From positions 1 to 64,000 of the forward strand of contig NZ_QNUE01000002.1 in the NCBI RefSeq assembly GCF_003385595.1: DNA of 64,000 nt. Reading direction: 5' to 3'. This document shows, piece after piece, positions 19,324 through 28,221 of the stretch (position 1 is its first letter; the number at the start of each line of letters is the position of its first letter). This DNA comes from Chryseobacterium flavum. Its GTDB lineage: Bacteria > Bacteroidota > Bacteroidia > Flavobacteriales > Weeksellaceae. A program made the translations under genes and the position numbers. Under the pieces are notes generated by a model. The model saw only the letters and a program-made list of their open reading frames with translations, ran no database searches and was not told the origin of the DNA.

Positions 19324-20355
19324 CTATCTCGGGATCTCTATTCCTTCTAAAATCTGTCGTATAATCTCATCTGCAGTAAGCCCTTCCATTTCTCTTTCCG
19401 GAGACACAATCACCCTGTGTCTTAAAACAGCATAGCTTGCTTCTTTAATATCTTCCGGAGTCACAAAATCCCGTCCTCTCATGGCGGCAAAAGCCTTTGA
19501 TGCAGTAAGAAGGGCTAAGGAAGCTCTTGGCGAAGCGCCCAGGTATAAGAATTGATTTTCTCTGGTATTGATGATAATTTTAGCGATATATTCCATCAGT
19601 TGAGACTCTACAATAATATCTTTTACCAAATGTTGATAATTTTTTAACTGTTCAGCAGTAATCACTTTGTTTACCCCATCTGTTTTATCTTCTTTCTTAC
19701 TTTCATGCTGGTTTCTGATGATTGCTATCTCCTGATCAAGGTTTGGATATCCTACATTGATTTTAAATAGAAAACGGTCAAGCTGTGCTTCAGGTAACCT
19801 GTAAGTGCCTTCATGTTCAATTGGATTTTGTGTTGCAACCACCAGAAAAGGTTCTTCCATAGTATAGCGTATGCCATCCATTGTAATCTGCCTTTCTTCC
19901 ATTACTTCAAACAAAGCAGCCTGTGTTTTTGCCGGAGATCTGTTAATTTCATCAATGAGTATAAAACTGGAAAAAACAGGCCCTTTTTTAAACTCAAATT
20001 CTGAAGTTTTAACATTGAAAACTGATGTTCCTAAAATATCAGAAGGCATAAGATCCGGGGTAAACTGAATCCTGCTAAATCCTACATCAATTGTTTTGGC
20101 CAGCAGTTTTGCTGTAATCGTTTTGGCAACTCCGGGAACGCCTTCAATAAGAACGTGACCATTAGATAATAATGCAGCAAGAAGATGTTCTATCATACTT
20201 TCCTGTCCCACAATTACTTTTCCTATTTCATTTTTAACTTTATCCAGACTTGCGCGCAGTTCAATCATATCTATTCTGGATTGAAACTGTTCTTCATTTT
20301 TATTCAGATTTATAGGGCTCTGGTTTTCTGTATTTTGGTTATCAAGGTTTTCCAT
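19324..20355 (-). CDS. MoxR-family AAA+ ATPase
   Basis: This 343-residue cytoplasmic ATPase has Walker A GVPGVAKT at residues 72-79, Walker B ILIDEINR at about 132-139 and a sensor-1-like VATQNP. The C-terminal helical lid contains LGASPRASLALL, typical of the MoxR group. MoxR proteins act with DUF58/vWA partners to mature or assemble other proteins. This gene is directly followed by such a partner. It is preceded by DUF4350, DUF4129 and membrane genes, the usual Bacteroidota arrangement. The upstream gap contains a copy of the motif also seen before metZ. Confidence 0.95.
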   Translation of the reverse strand: MENLDNQNTENQSPINLNKNEEQFQSRIDMIELRASLDKVKNEIGKVIVGQESMIEHLLAALLSNGHVLIEGVPGVAKTITAKLLAKTIDVGFSRIQFTPDLMPSDILGTSVFNVKTSEFEFKKGPVFSSFILIDEINRSPAKTQAALFEVMEERQITMDGIRYTMEEPFLVVATQNPIEHEGTYRLPEAQLDRFLFKINVGYPNLDQEIAIIRNQHESKKEDKTDGVNKVITAEQLKNYQHLVKDIIVESQLMEYIAKIIINTRENQFLYLGASPRASLALLTASKAFAAMRGRDFVTPEDIKEASYAVLRHRVIVSPEREMEGLTADEIIRQILEGIEIPR

Positions 20356-20365
20356 AATAAATTTA

Positions 20366-20383
20366 ATTTACCAATGTATCAAT
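20366..20383. repeat. Copy of the metZ-upstream motif
   Basis: ATTTACCAATGTATCAAT matches ATTTAACAATGCATCAAT at 11781-11798 in 16 of 18 positions. In both places the motif sits 10-25 bases upstream of a minus-strand start codon read as CAT in TTTTCCAT. Function unknown; it may be a dispersed intergenic element. Confidence 0.4.
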
Positions 20384-20408
20384 ATAACAAATATTTTCTT
20401 TACATTGT

Positions 20409-21569
20409 TTATTTAAGTATTTCATCAAGCAGCTTATTCATTCTTATCAGATCTTCTTTTAATACACTGGCATAGGGATCCTGTGCTTTTTTAATCAGTA
20501 TTATTGCTTCCTCAATTATTTCTGCCGGTTTACCTGTTTTCAGATGTAGCTTCTTAGCAAATTCTGAATCCAGATTCTGAGTATCTATTAATAAATCCAT
20601 CCTTACTTTATTAAGGAAATATTGTGCTTTTTTAGCCATCATATCATGAAAATCACCTTCCTGAAGATACAGGTTGCCTATACTTTTCACAAAATCCATA
20701 GAAGTGTTGCGCAACGGTTCGGCAATAGGCACCACTCTTTGTTTTCTTTTAGCATTAAAAAAGATAAATAAAATAAGTCCTCCCAGAAATATCCACCATG
20801 CATATTTTAGGGCTGGATTTGACAATATAAACCTCATAAAAAAACGGGAGGATTTACTGCCGTCAGGCACGAACCAAATTGTTTCCCTGTCAGGAAGATA
20901 AGAAAATACATTCTGTGTATACTTAATATTTCCGGGCTTGAGAAGATAATAATTGGTTAAGAAAAGAGGCTCACAATGAACATAAATATTTCCCATCCCA
21001 AATTTAATTTTAATAAAGTTAGCCTGGTCTGTATTCTTTTTTTCCACTGTTTTACCTAATATTTGAACTTTAGGCTTTATAAATGAAAATCCGCGGCCTG
21101 ACGGGAACTTATCCAATTTAACAAAGTCATTCTGATATTTTTTATCCGTAAGCTTCAATACATTTTCTTCCTCAAACGATATATCAGAATCATAATATCC
21201 TATACTATCTGATATTTCTTTGGGAACATTCCTGTTTATTATTAACATGGCATCAGAGCCATTGGATACCTGATCAAGTATTTTTTTCCAGGATTCTGCA
21301 TCAAGTTCATTTTCAATAACAACTATATTATGAGGCTTCTTTTTATACAGACTGTAATATTCATAAGGAGTCCTGTCTTCTTTTTTCAGAACCTTTTTAA
21401 ACAGACCCTCTGCTTCATTATTAAACACAAACAGGCCAAAAGGAGACTTCTCATTAATATCAAAATTTTTACGCCAGTCAGTTGTTTCTTTTTTATTAAC
21501 TTCAAGCAACGCCAGCATAATCATCACAACGATGAAAATCACAGCATATATTTTGAAAGTTTTATTCAT
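20409..21569 (-). CDS. DUF4350-type membrane-anchored protein
   Basis: This 386-residue protein has one N-terminal membrane helix (about residues 5-22) and another near 243-262, just before a basic AKRKQR. The segment between is predicted outside the cytoplasm and the tail inside. The part after the first helix resembles the DUF4350 domain found next to MoxR/DUF58 operons, which has a GATase-like fold. No enzymatic residues can be named. It sits between the DUF4129 gene (13-bp gap) and the MoxR gene (53-bp gap), so it probably belongs to the same membrane assembly. Confidence 0.75.
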   Translation of the reverse strand: MNKTFKIYAVIFIVVMIMLALLEVNKKETTDWRKNFDINEKSPFGLFVFNNEAEGLFKKVLKKEDRTPYEYYSLYKKKPHNIVVIENELDAESWKKILDQVSNGSDAMLIINRNVPKEISDSIGYYDSDISFEEENVLKLTDKKYQNDFVKLDKFPSGRGFSFIKPKVQILGKTVEKKNTDQANFIKIKFGMGNIYVHCEPLFLTNYYLLKPGNIKYTQNVFSYLPDRETIWFVPDGSKSSRFFMRFILSNPALKYAWWIFLGGLILFIFFNAKRKQRVVPIAEPLRNTSMDFVKSIGNLYLQEGDFHDMMAKKAQYFLNKVRMDLLIDTQNLDSEFAKKLHLKTGKPAEIIEEAIILIKKAQDPYASVLKEDLIRMNKLLDEILK

Positions 21570-21582
21570 GGTTAGTCTTTAA

Positions 21583-22371
21583 TTATGGTTTAAATCCCTG
21601 ATACTGATTTTTGAATTTCTGATAGTCTTGTTCTTCGATATCAAATTCTCCGTACCAGACATAATCGAAAATATAAGCAAGATCAGAAAAATCGTTCTTT
21701 AACTGAGAGGCTTTTAATTCTGCTGTATAATCTTTATTTGTCTTTTCGAGGTTCCAGTTAATTAATTTTTTATCACTTAATTTTTTAAGGATAAACAGGA
21801 ATTGATAGCGAACTGCTGAACGATAATCTCCCTGCAGTTCAAACCGGGTAATCGTTTCCGGAAAGTTTATTTCATGAATATTTTCATGAAGCTCTTCTTC
21901 ATTAAGATTTATTTTTTTATTTTTTTTGCCAAAAATAAAGTTACCGTCCTTTCCAAAGATATACTTAATAACAAAATACAGCAGGAATCCTACAAGAATT
22001 ATAGCAAATAAACGGATTAAAACAGTTGTAAATTTCCCGGAATTGGTAAAAACAGTTTTCCCAAAAATACTTTGAAGGACCTGTTCAACCTTTCTCATGA
22101 GTTTCTGCCAGAACGACTCTCTAGGTTTTGATACAGAGTAATCAAACTCATTTCCTTTATAACGCGATGGAATATTTTCCCTGAAAGCTTTAGGATAAAC
22201 CACATTTTCAGAAACAGGATTTCTCATCAATACGGAATCTGCACGAAGCATATTATGATAATGTCCTGTACTGAGAGAGTCACCCAAATAATCATCCAAA
22301 GGGTCATTTTCCTGAGCGTTTACCGATCCCAGAAATAAGAAAAATAATATGGAGAAAACGATTTTATTCAT
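21583..22371 (-). CDS. DUF4129-type membrane protein
   Basis: This 262-residue protein has a cleavable signal peptide ending near Ala19 (GSVNAQEN), an extracytoplasmic part, one membrane helix at about residues 115-137 and a cytoplasmic C-terminal region. The tail (RSAVRYQFLFILKKLSDKKL and following) matches the DUF4129 pattern common in MoxR/DUF58 clusters, some of which include transglutaminase-like proteins. It overlaps the upstream membrane gene by 8 bp, indicating translational coupling. Function is unknown beyond its association with this cluster. Confidence 0.75.
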   Translation of the reverse strand: MNKIVFSILFFLFLGSVNAQENDPLDDYLGDSLSTGHYHNMLRADSVLMRNPVSENVVYPKAFRENIPSRYKGNEFDYSVSKPRESFWQKLMRKVEQVLQSIFGKTVFTNSGKFTTVLIRLFAIILVGFLLYFVIKYIFGKDGNFIFGKKNKKINLNEEELHENIHEINFPETITRFELQGDYRSAVRYQFLFILKKLSDKKLINWNLEKTNKDYTAELKASQLKNDFSDLAYIFDYVWYGEFDIEEQDYQKFKNQYQGFKP

Positions 22372-23326
22372 TTATACCAATAGTTTCTATTTCTTCAAGT
22401 TCAGCCTTCTGGTGAAGGTCTGTTCTGCTGTCATAATACATAAAGCCTGCATTTACATACATCAGATTGGAAAGGAAAAATGAAAGAAGCATTGAAATAC
22501 CATAAAACACAAAGAAAATAATTCCCGCTACTCCTGTAAAAGGGTTTTGTTCAAAATTTCCATTAGGACTGGAAGTAAGTATAGACCCATAAAAAAATAT
22601 CAGCGGAATATAGGTAAAAACAGAAGTTGCAATGGATATGATAATAAACATTACAAAAGCTGATGCCCAGTATTTCCAATATGGAGATTTTTCACTTCCG
22701 TTGGGATAGGAGAATTGCGAGCGTATGGAGTAACTTAAACTTTCAAAAAATCCTCTGCCTGAATTAAAATAATCATACATCAAAAATGTAATGACATTGA
22801 ATATGGTAGGATAAATAAGTAATATCAGGAAAAAGCCGATAATTACAATCACAAGAATATAGGAAAAGGCTACAACAAACAGAGCTAAGGGAGCAACAAT
22901 AAACATCATTCCGAGACATAACTTAGCTATTTTCCCTACATTGTTTTTAAAATCACCAAGAATTTCATCAGTCTTTATTTTTTCTGTGCCCTGAGCTATT
23001 CTTTTAAGATAAAAAACCGGATAAAGATAATTAACAATAGCCAGAATCATAAAGAGCAGAAATGTAATAATTCCTACAGCGATCAGCATTCCTGCATTAT
23101 CCGAAAAATACTGTTCGAAATAATAGGTCTCACCTCCCAAATTAGAACCGAAAAGCTGGGAAAACAGTTCTTTATAGCCAAAGATAACAACAACTACCAT
23201 TAAAATCAACAACAATCCGTTGATCAGAAGATAGTTCTTAAAATAATTTTTCCCATATAATTTAAAGAAATTAAAACTGTCGCTGATAAAAGTTCCAAAA
23301 TCTCTTTTTTTATAAAATTGTATCAT
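22364..23326 (-). CDS. Polytopic membrane protein of the MoxR cluster
   Basis: This 320-residue protein has about six hydrophobic segments (roughly residues 30-50, 75-97, 130-165, 215-240 and 265-290) and a charged C-terminus. I do not recognise a catalytic domain; it resembles DUF4013-like or glycerophosphoryl-diester-phosphodiesterase-like membrane regions often seen in this operon in Flavobacteria. It overlaps the SpoIIM-like gene upstream by 17 bp and the DUF4129 gene downstream by 8 bp, so the three are almost certainly translated together. Confidence 0.7.
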   Translation of the reverse strand: MIQFYKKRDFGTFISDSFNFFKLYGKNYFKNYLLINGLLLILMVVVVIFGYKELFSQLFGSNLGGETYYFEQYFSDNAGMLIAVGIITFLLFMILAIVNYLYPVFYLKRIAQGTEKIKTDEILGDFKNNVGKIAKLCLGMMFIVAPLALFVVAFSYILVIVIIGFFLILLIYPTIFNVITFLMYDYFNSGRGFFESLSYSIRSQFSYPNGSEKSPYWKYWASAFVMFIIISIATSVFTYIPLIFFYGSILTSSPNGNFEQNPFTGVAGIIFFVFYGISMLLSFFLSNLMYVNAGFMYYDSRTDLHQKAELEEIETIGINE

Positions 23327-24293
23327 TGATTTGGTTATTAATTTTTTTGTTGATCATAGATGGATAAATACAATAGTAAAATCCAATAATTACCAGTGAG
23401 CCGATAATGATTATCAGGTTAAGGAACAGGGGCATTTTTAAAGCATGTCTTGTAATATAACCTTCTATTATTCCGGCGCAAACCGTGAAAGGTATTGTAC
23501 TTAAAAATATTTTAAAAGAGTCCTTAAAACCTTTTTTAAAGGAGCTGAACCTTGAAAAAGTTCCAGGAAACAGAATAGAAGCTCCCAGAATAAGTCCGCA
23601 CATAGCCTCTATTACCATTGCAAAAATCTCAAACACCCCATGAAGCCATATTCCTCTCGCACTATCCTTTAATGCTCCATAATCATAGAAAAAATATTGA
23701 AAAGATCCAAGCATGACACTGTTTGAAAGGAGAGCAAATAAGGTTCCCACTCCTCCTGCAATACCATAAATATATAATTTTGCACCTACCTGGATATTAT
23801 TGAAAATAATTCCTATTGTACTTCCCCATGTTGACCCGCTTTGGTAAACTCCCACAGCATTATTGTTTTTAATATTTTCTATTGTTTCATTTACATAGTT
23901 TTCACCAAGAATAATGTTAACAAAATCTTTATCATAAATTGCAGAAATTACCCCTATAGAAGTAAATAAAATAAAAAAAGCAAACGCATACATAAGATAT
24001 CTTCTGTACTGATATACCAGTAACGGAACTTCCGTCCGGAAGAAATAAACCAATCTGTTTTCTTCAACTCTTTTTGTTTTATAGATTTTCTGAAAAATCT
24101 GAGAAGATAAGTGGTTTAAATATATTGTAGTATTACTTTTTGGGTAATAGGTCTGGGCAAAAGAAAGATCATTGATCAGGTTAATATACAACGAAGACAG
24201 GTCATCAGGATTTTTTTTAATTTTCCCTTGAATAACCTGTTCAATTCCCAACCATTTTTCTTTATTTTGTTTAATGAAATAAACTTCTCTCAT
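23310..24293 (-). CDS. SpoIIM-like (stage II sporulation protein M family) membrane protein
   Basis: This 327-residue integral membrane protein has a soluble N-terminal stretch of about 100 residues and then five or so membrane helices. The segment with GVGTLFALLSNSVMLG and WLHGVFEIFAMVIEA resembles the SpoIIM/DUF95 family. The organism is not a spore former; in Bacteroidota the family simply accompanies MoxR, DUF58 and RDD genes. It is the first gene of the minus-strand operon and is divergent from the RDD gene at 24322 across only 28 bp, so promoters must overlap. Confidence 0.8.
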   Translation of the reverse strand: MREVYFIKQNKEKWLGIEQVIQGKIKKNPDDLSSLYINLINDLSFAQTYYPKSNTTIYLNHLSSQIFQKIYKTKRVEENRLVYFFRTEVPLLVYQYRRYLMYAFAFFILFTSIGVISAIYDKDFVNIILGENYVNETIENIKNNNAVGVYQSGSTWGSTIGIIFNNIQVGAKLYIYGIAGGVGTLFALLSNSVMLGSFQYFFYDYGALKDSARGIWLHGVFEIFAMVIEAMCGLILGASILFPGTFSRFSSFKKGFKDSFKIFLSTIPFTVCAGIIEGYITRHALKMPLFLNLIIIIGSLVIIGFYYCIYPSMINKKINNQINDTIL

Positions 24294-24321
24294 AATTGTA
24301 AAGGCTAAAATAATAAAAATT

Positions 24322-25071
24322 ATGTCTCAAATTGCGATAAATACCTCACAAAATGTAAATATCAGCTTCAATACGGCAAGCGTAGGAGAAAGAATGCTTG
24401 CATTTATTATTGACCTTCTGATAAAGGTTGCTTTTGTTGTTATTGTATTTTATCTGTTTTTTAATATTTTCGATTTGGGATATCTACTTAGTGGGTTAGA
24501 TCAATGGTCTATCATGGCAATTTATATTGTCCTTACCTTTCCTGCCCAAATTTACCCTTTGGTTCTGGAAAGCTTAATGGAAGGACAGACGCCCGGTAAA
24601 AAAATCATGAAAATTAAAGTTGTAAAAATAGATGGTTATCAGGCAGGCTTTGGAGATTATCTGATACGCTGGGTGTTCAGATTGGTTGATATCTCTTTTG
24701 CCGGAGTTGTAGGACTCATTTCAATGATTGTTTCCAGGAACAATCAACGGCTGGGAGATATAGCTTCGGGAACAGCTGTGATTTCTTTAAAAAACAATAT
24801 CAATATTTCGCATACAATTCTGGAAAATATTCATGAAGATTATATCCCGTCTTTTCCGCAGGTGATTGCATTAAGTGATAATGATATGAGAATTATAAAA
24901 GATAATTACACCAAGGCTCTGAAGATTGATGACCGTCAGATCATTACTAAGCTTTCTGATAAGATTAAAAATATTCTAAAACTGGAAATTGACTCTACCA
25001 AAATGACCGAGAGACAGTTTATTAATATTATCATCAAAGATTATAACTATTATACCGGAAAGGATAATTAG
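24322..25071 (+). CDS. RDD-family membrane protein
   Basis: This 249-residue protein has an N-terminal RDD domain (ASVGERMLAFIIDLLIK with the conserved Arg and Asp, and RWVFRLVDISFAG). It has about three membrane helices in residues 25-135 and a soluble tail of about 100 residues. RDD proteins are proposed small-molecule or ion transport components, but most are uncharacterised. The partner genes on the other strand (SpoIIM to DUF58) are its usual neighbours. It ends before a 111-bp gap to a small acetyltransferase gene. Confidence 0.88.
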   Translation: MSQIAINTSQNVNISFNTASVGERMLAFIIDLLIKVAFVVIVFYLFFNIFDLGYLLSGLDQWSIMAIYIVLTFPAQIYPLVLESLMEGQTPGKKIMKIKVVKIDGYQAGFGDYLIRWVFRLVDISFAGVVGLISMIVSRNNQRLGDIASGTAVISLKNNINISHTILENIHEDYIPSFPQVIALSDNDMRIIKDNYTKALKIDDRQIITKLSDKIKNILKLEIDSTKMTERQFINIIIKDYNYYTGKDN

Positions 25072-25182
25072 GAATCATAGCCAGACTATTCTACAAAGGT
25101 GTCACAAAAGAAATTGGAATTATTACTATTCCTTTTAAGAGACCGGCGAAATTTTGTATCTTTAGCTGTAAAGTATTGAATT

Positions 25183-25473
25183 ATGAAATTTGAAAACAAT
25201 AAATCCGGGAATGGGGGAGTTCTTACGCTTAACAACGAAATTAAAGAAGTTGGAAGACTTACCTACACTGTTTTCCCTGAAGATCAGAAACTGATTATTT
25301 CTTTTGTTTTGGTACATCCTGAATTTGAAGGCAGAGGTGTGGGAAAATTTTTAGTTGAAGAAGCTATCAGATTTGCAAGAGAAAATGACTGGAAAGTATA
25401 CCCCCACTGTTCCTATGCCAGATCAGTAATGATGCGTATGAATGATGTGGATGATATTTTTTTAAAGCATTAA
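25183..25473 (+). CDS. Small GNAT acetyltransferase (YjdJ-like)
   Basis: This 96-residue protein matches the short GNAT family exemplified by YjdJ. The acetyl-CoA loop region EGRGVGKFLVEEAIRFAREN falls at about residues 47-67, and a PHCSYA motif at 74-79 is typical of the group. Substrate unknown. A TATCTTTA sequence at 25157-25164 could be its -7 element. Its 3' end overlaps the convergent glycosyltransferase gene by 12 bp, so there is no space for a dedicated terminator. Confidence 0.88.
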   Translation: MKFENNKSGNGGVLTLNNEIKEVGRLTYTVFPEDQKLIISFVLVHPEFEGRGVGKFLVEEAIRFARENDWKVYPHCSYARSVMMRMNDVDDIFLKH

Positions 25474-26433
25474 AACATCCTTTACCAGAATCTCTTCGAT
25501 GTCATCCGGATAATCTACTTTTAAATGATGTTCAGAAGTCACCCACTCCATGATTTCCTGCAACCGTAATACTTTAGAATTCCGGATCCCCATTTTATCT
25601 AAGGCGCAAGCATTGCATTCCTGTTCATACTGGTTATGAATAGGGATGACAAATAATTTTTTATCCATGAACAATGCTTCAGCCGGGGTCTCAAATCCTG
25701 CATTGCATAAAATTCCTTCACACCCCTCAAAATATTTGAGATACTGGCTTTCATCAATAGGAAATACTTCAACGTTTTTTACTTTTACCTGTACTTTAGT
25801 ATATTTTGAAAAGACCTTCCATTCTACCGGAACTTTTCTTAATATCTTAATAAGATTCTCATCTGCAAAGCTGGGAAGATAAACAAGATAATATCCTTTT
25901 TTGTATGGATTTAAGTTTCTGATTTTTTTCCTTATGACCGGTTTCTTGATTTGTGGATGATAATTCTCAAAATGAAACCCAATTTTTCTGTCACCAGGCA
26001 CATAATACTTTAGAATCATTTCTCCCAAAAAGTCTCTTTTTTCGGGTTTGGGAGTTTCAGGAAAACTCATTGATGCCTGATGGCTCAATTCTATTAGTGG
26101 AAGCTGTTTTAGTTTAGAGGCCCAGCCCGTTAAAGGTTCATAATCATTAATAATAAGATCATATCCTGAAAGGTCCATCTCTCTTATTGTTTTTATGGCA
26201 TCCAGAAACTTATTTTCAGTAAATGTTTTCCGATAGGATAAACCTCCTGTTTTGTTATAAAGAAGGGAAATACCCCTGTATTGAAAATTAATGTCAAAAT
26301 CAGCCTTTAATTGCGACTGATGGCCGCTGATTAATGTATCAACTTCAGCATATTTTTTAAGTAAAGGAATAATTTCCTGTGCCCTCGCAATATGCCCGTT
26401 TCCTGTACCCTGAAAAGCATATAAAATCTTCAT
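25462..26433 (-). CDS. MurG-like glycosyltransferase
   Basis: This 323-residue protein has a nucleotide-sugar glycosyltransferase B-type fold. The N-terminal loop GTGNGHIARA (9-18) matches MGDG-synthase/MurG-like enzymes. The C-terminal acceptor/donor site is suggested by CNAGFETPAEAL and PIHNQYEQECNA. It overlaps the LpxH-like phosphoesterase gene by one base, so the two are translationally coupled. The partner cleaves a UDP-sugar-lipid-type substrate. Together they may act in envelope glycolipid synthesis, which is inference. It has no membrane span and is probably peripheral to the inner membrane. Confidence 0.75.
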   Translation of the reverse strand: MKILYAFQGTGNGHIARAQEIIPLLKKYAEVDTLISGHQSQLKADFDINFQYRGISLLYNKTGGLSYRKTFTENKFLDAIKTIREMDLSGYDLIINDYEPLTGWASKLKQLPLIELSHQASMSFPETPKPEKRDFLGEMILKYYVPGDRKIGFHFENYHPQIKKPVIRKKIRNLNPYKKGYYLVYLPSFADENLIKILRKVPVEWKVFSKYTKVQVKVKNVEVFPIDESQYLKYFEGCEGILCNAGFETPAEALFMDKKLFVIPIHNQYEQECNACALDKMGIRNSKVLRLQEIMEWVTSEHHLKVDYPDDIEEILVKDVLML

Positions 26434-27257
26434 TAAGTAAAATTAGTTACAATTTTCAGAAGTGCAGAATTGTCCATTTCCTGAATTTCTTCCATTTCAT
26501 CATCTTTCAGCAGATGTTTATGTTCATCATAATAAAAGATAGTCCATTCTTTATTATCATATTCCAGAGCAGATAAATTTTCAATCCAATCTCCTGAATT
26601 CAGATAAGTACATTCACCCTTCTTATTGATTACCTTACGAATCTGCGGTTGGTGAATATGCCCGCAAACCACATAATCATAATGATTGTCTATTGCTAAT
26701 TCAGAAGCTGTCAGTTCGAAATCTCCGATATATTTCACTGCTTTTTTCACATTGTTTTTGATTTTTTTTGAAAATGAATATTTTTCTTTACCCATTTTTT
26801 CCAAAAACCAATTTACAATATTATTGATAATAATCAGAAGGTCATATCCCTTTCCTCCAAGTTTTGCAATCCATTTAGAATGTTGTACGGAGGCATCGAA
26901 AACATCACCATGAAATATCCAGGTTTTCTTTTGATCGATAGTTAAGCAGATTTTATTACAGACTTTAAGTTTTCCTAATTCAAAATCGGTAAACTTTCTA
27001 AACATTTCATCATGATTGCCTGTAATGTAGTAAACATCTGTGTTTTTGGTAGCGAATGAAAGGATCTTTCTGATTACCTTCAAATGAGGTTTAGGGAAGT
27101 AAGACTTTTTGAACTGCCAGATATCAATAATATCACCATTCAAAACCAACGTTTTAGGCTGGATAGAATTAAGGTATCTCAATAGCTCTTTAGCCTTACA
27201 TCCATAAGTTCCCAAATGAACATCCGATATAACAACTAATTCAACGTTTCTTTTCAT
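26433..27257 (-). CDS. LpxH-like metallophosphoesterase (UDP-2,3-diacylglucosamine diphosphatase)
   Basis: This 274-residue calcineurin-type phosphoesterase shows the complete metal site: DVHLG (Asp12, His14), GDIID at 41-45, GNHDE at 80-84, HGDVFD and GHIH near residue 209. LpxH cleaves UDP-2,3-diacylglucosamine in lipid A synthesis at the cytoplasmic face of the inner membrane. It is somewhat longer than E. coli LpxH (240 residues), and LpxH-like proteins with other roles exist. Overlap with the MurG-like gene suggests a joint glycolipid pathway. The start MKRNVEL is fixed by the immediately following DVH motif. Confidence 0.8.
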   Translation of the reverse strand: MKRNVELVVISDVHLGTYGCKAKELLRYLNSIQPKTLVLNGDIIDIWQFKKSYFPKPHLKVIRKILSFATKNTDVYYITGNHDEMFRKFTDFELGKLKVCNKICLTIDQKKTWIFHGDVFDASVQHSKWIAKLGGKGYDLLIIINNIVNWFLEKMGKEKYSFSKKIKNNVKKAVKYIGDFELTASELAIDNHYDYVVCGHIHQPQIRKVINKKGECTYLNSGDWIENLSALEYDNKEWTIFYYDEHKHLLKDDEMEEIQEMDNSALLKIVTNFT

Positions 27258-27386
27258 CCGTATATTTTACAGCTTTTTATTTGGCCGTATGGAACGCCTC
27301 AATATTTATAAAAACAGACAGCGTTTCATAATTTTATACAAAGAAACTAATTGAAAATTAACTATATATGAATGCTATATTATTTT

Positions 27387-28127
27387 TTATAAAGAGTTCA
27401 TTAACTCTTCTGTAATTTCCATATTGTGATAAACATTCTGAACATCATCATCTTCCTCAAAACGTTCAAGCATTTTCATGTTTGCCTTGAACTGTTCTTC
27501 AGTTACCTCTTTTGTATTGTTCGGAATTCTTTGCAGTTCCGCACTTTTAGCTTCAATACCTAATTCATCCAATTTATGAGACAGCGACCCGAAATCCTCA
27601 AAAGCTGTTGTAATCATTACTTCTTCTTCATCTTTTTCTACATCTTCTGCACCACCATCAATCATTTCCATTTCGAAATCGTCCCAATCCATTTTTATCT
27701 GAGCTAAATCAATAGTAAAAATTCCTTTTCTATCAAAGATAAATGCAAGCTCGCCATTTTTCCCGAGATTACCGTCAAATTTATTGAAAACGGCTCTTAC
27801 ATTGGCTACGGTTCTTGTAGTATTATTTGTGGTACATTCTACAAAAAAGGCAACACCTCCCTGCCCATATCCTTCGTAAGTAACTTCTTCATAATTCTCA
27901 GCATCTGCTCCACTGGCCTTTTTAATTGCTCTTTCTACATTATCTTTAGGCATGTTTGCCCCTTTCGCATTCTGGATACATCTTCTTAGAGCCGGATTAG
28001 ATTCCGGATCCGGACCACCAGCCTTTACAGCTAATGCGATGTCTTTACCAATTTTAGAGAATGTTTTGGCCATTTTATCCCATCTGGCCATTTTAGAAGC
28101 TTTTCTATATTCAAATGCTCTTCCCAT
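27387..28127 (-). CDS. YebC/PmpR-family transcription and translation factor
   Basis: This 246-residue cytoplasmic protein begins with MGRAFEYRKASKMARWDKM, the standard opening of the YebC/PmpR family, and keeps GANMPKDNVERAIKKA and the acidic C-terminal region. Family members are DNA-binding regulators, and some have recently been linked to relief of ribosome stalling. The target here is unknown. It is apparently monocistronic and has a 129-bp gap to the LpxH-like gene, in which I see nothing specific. The upstream region carries the OmpA terminator, so it is transcribed from its own promoter. Confidence 0.95.
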   Translation of the reverse strand: MGRAFEYRKASKMARWDKMAKTFSKIGKDIALAVKAGGPDPESNPALRRCIQNAKGANMPKDNVERAIKKASGADAENYEEVTYEGYGQGGVAFFVECTTNNTTRTVANVRAVFNKFDGNLGKNGELAFIFDRKGIFTIDLAQIKMDWDDFEMEMIDGGAEDVEKDEEEVMITTAFEDFGSLSHKLDELGIEAKSAELQRIPNNTKEVTEEQFKANMKMLERFEEDDDVQNVYHNMEITEELMNSL

Positions 28128-28177
28128 TTTATTTTTTAAATTTTCAACAAAATTAATTAAAAGTCAACAAAAAAAAA

Positions 28178-28201
28178 ATACCTCCAAAAAATTGGAGGTA
28201 T
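28178..28201 (-). terminator. Intrinsic terminator after the OmpA-like gene
   Basis: On the minus strand ATACCTCC (28201-28194 side GGAGGTAT on plus) pairs across a short loop with GGAGGTAT and is followed by nine T. It lies 21 bases after the OmpA-like stop at 28222. Confidence 0.85.
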
Positions 28202-28221
28202 TCATTATTTAGAAAAATTAA

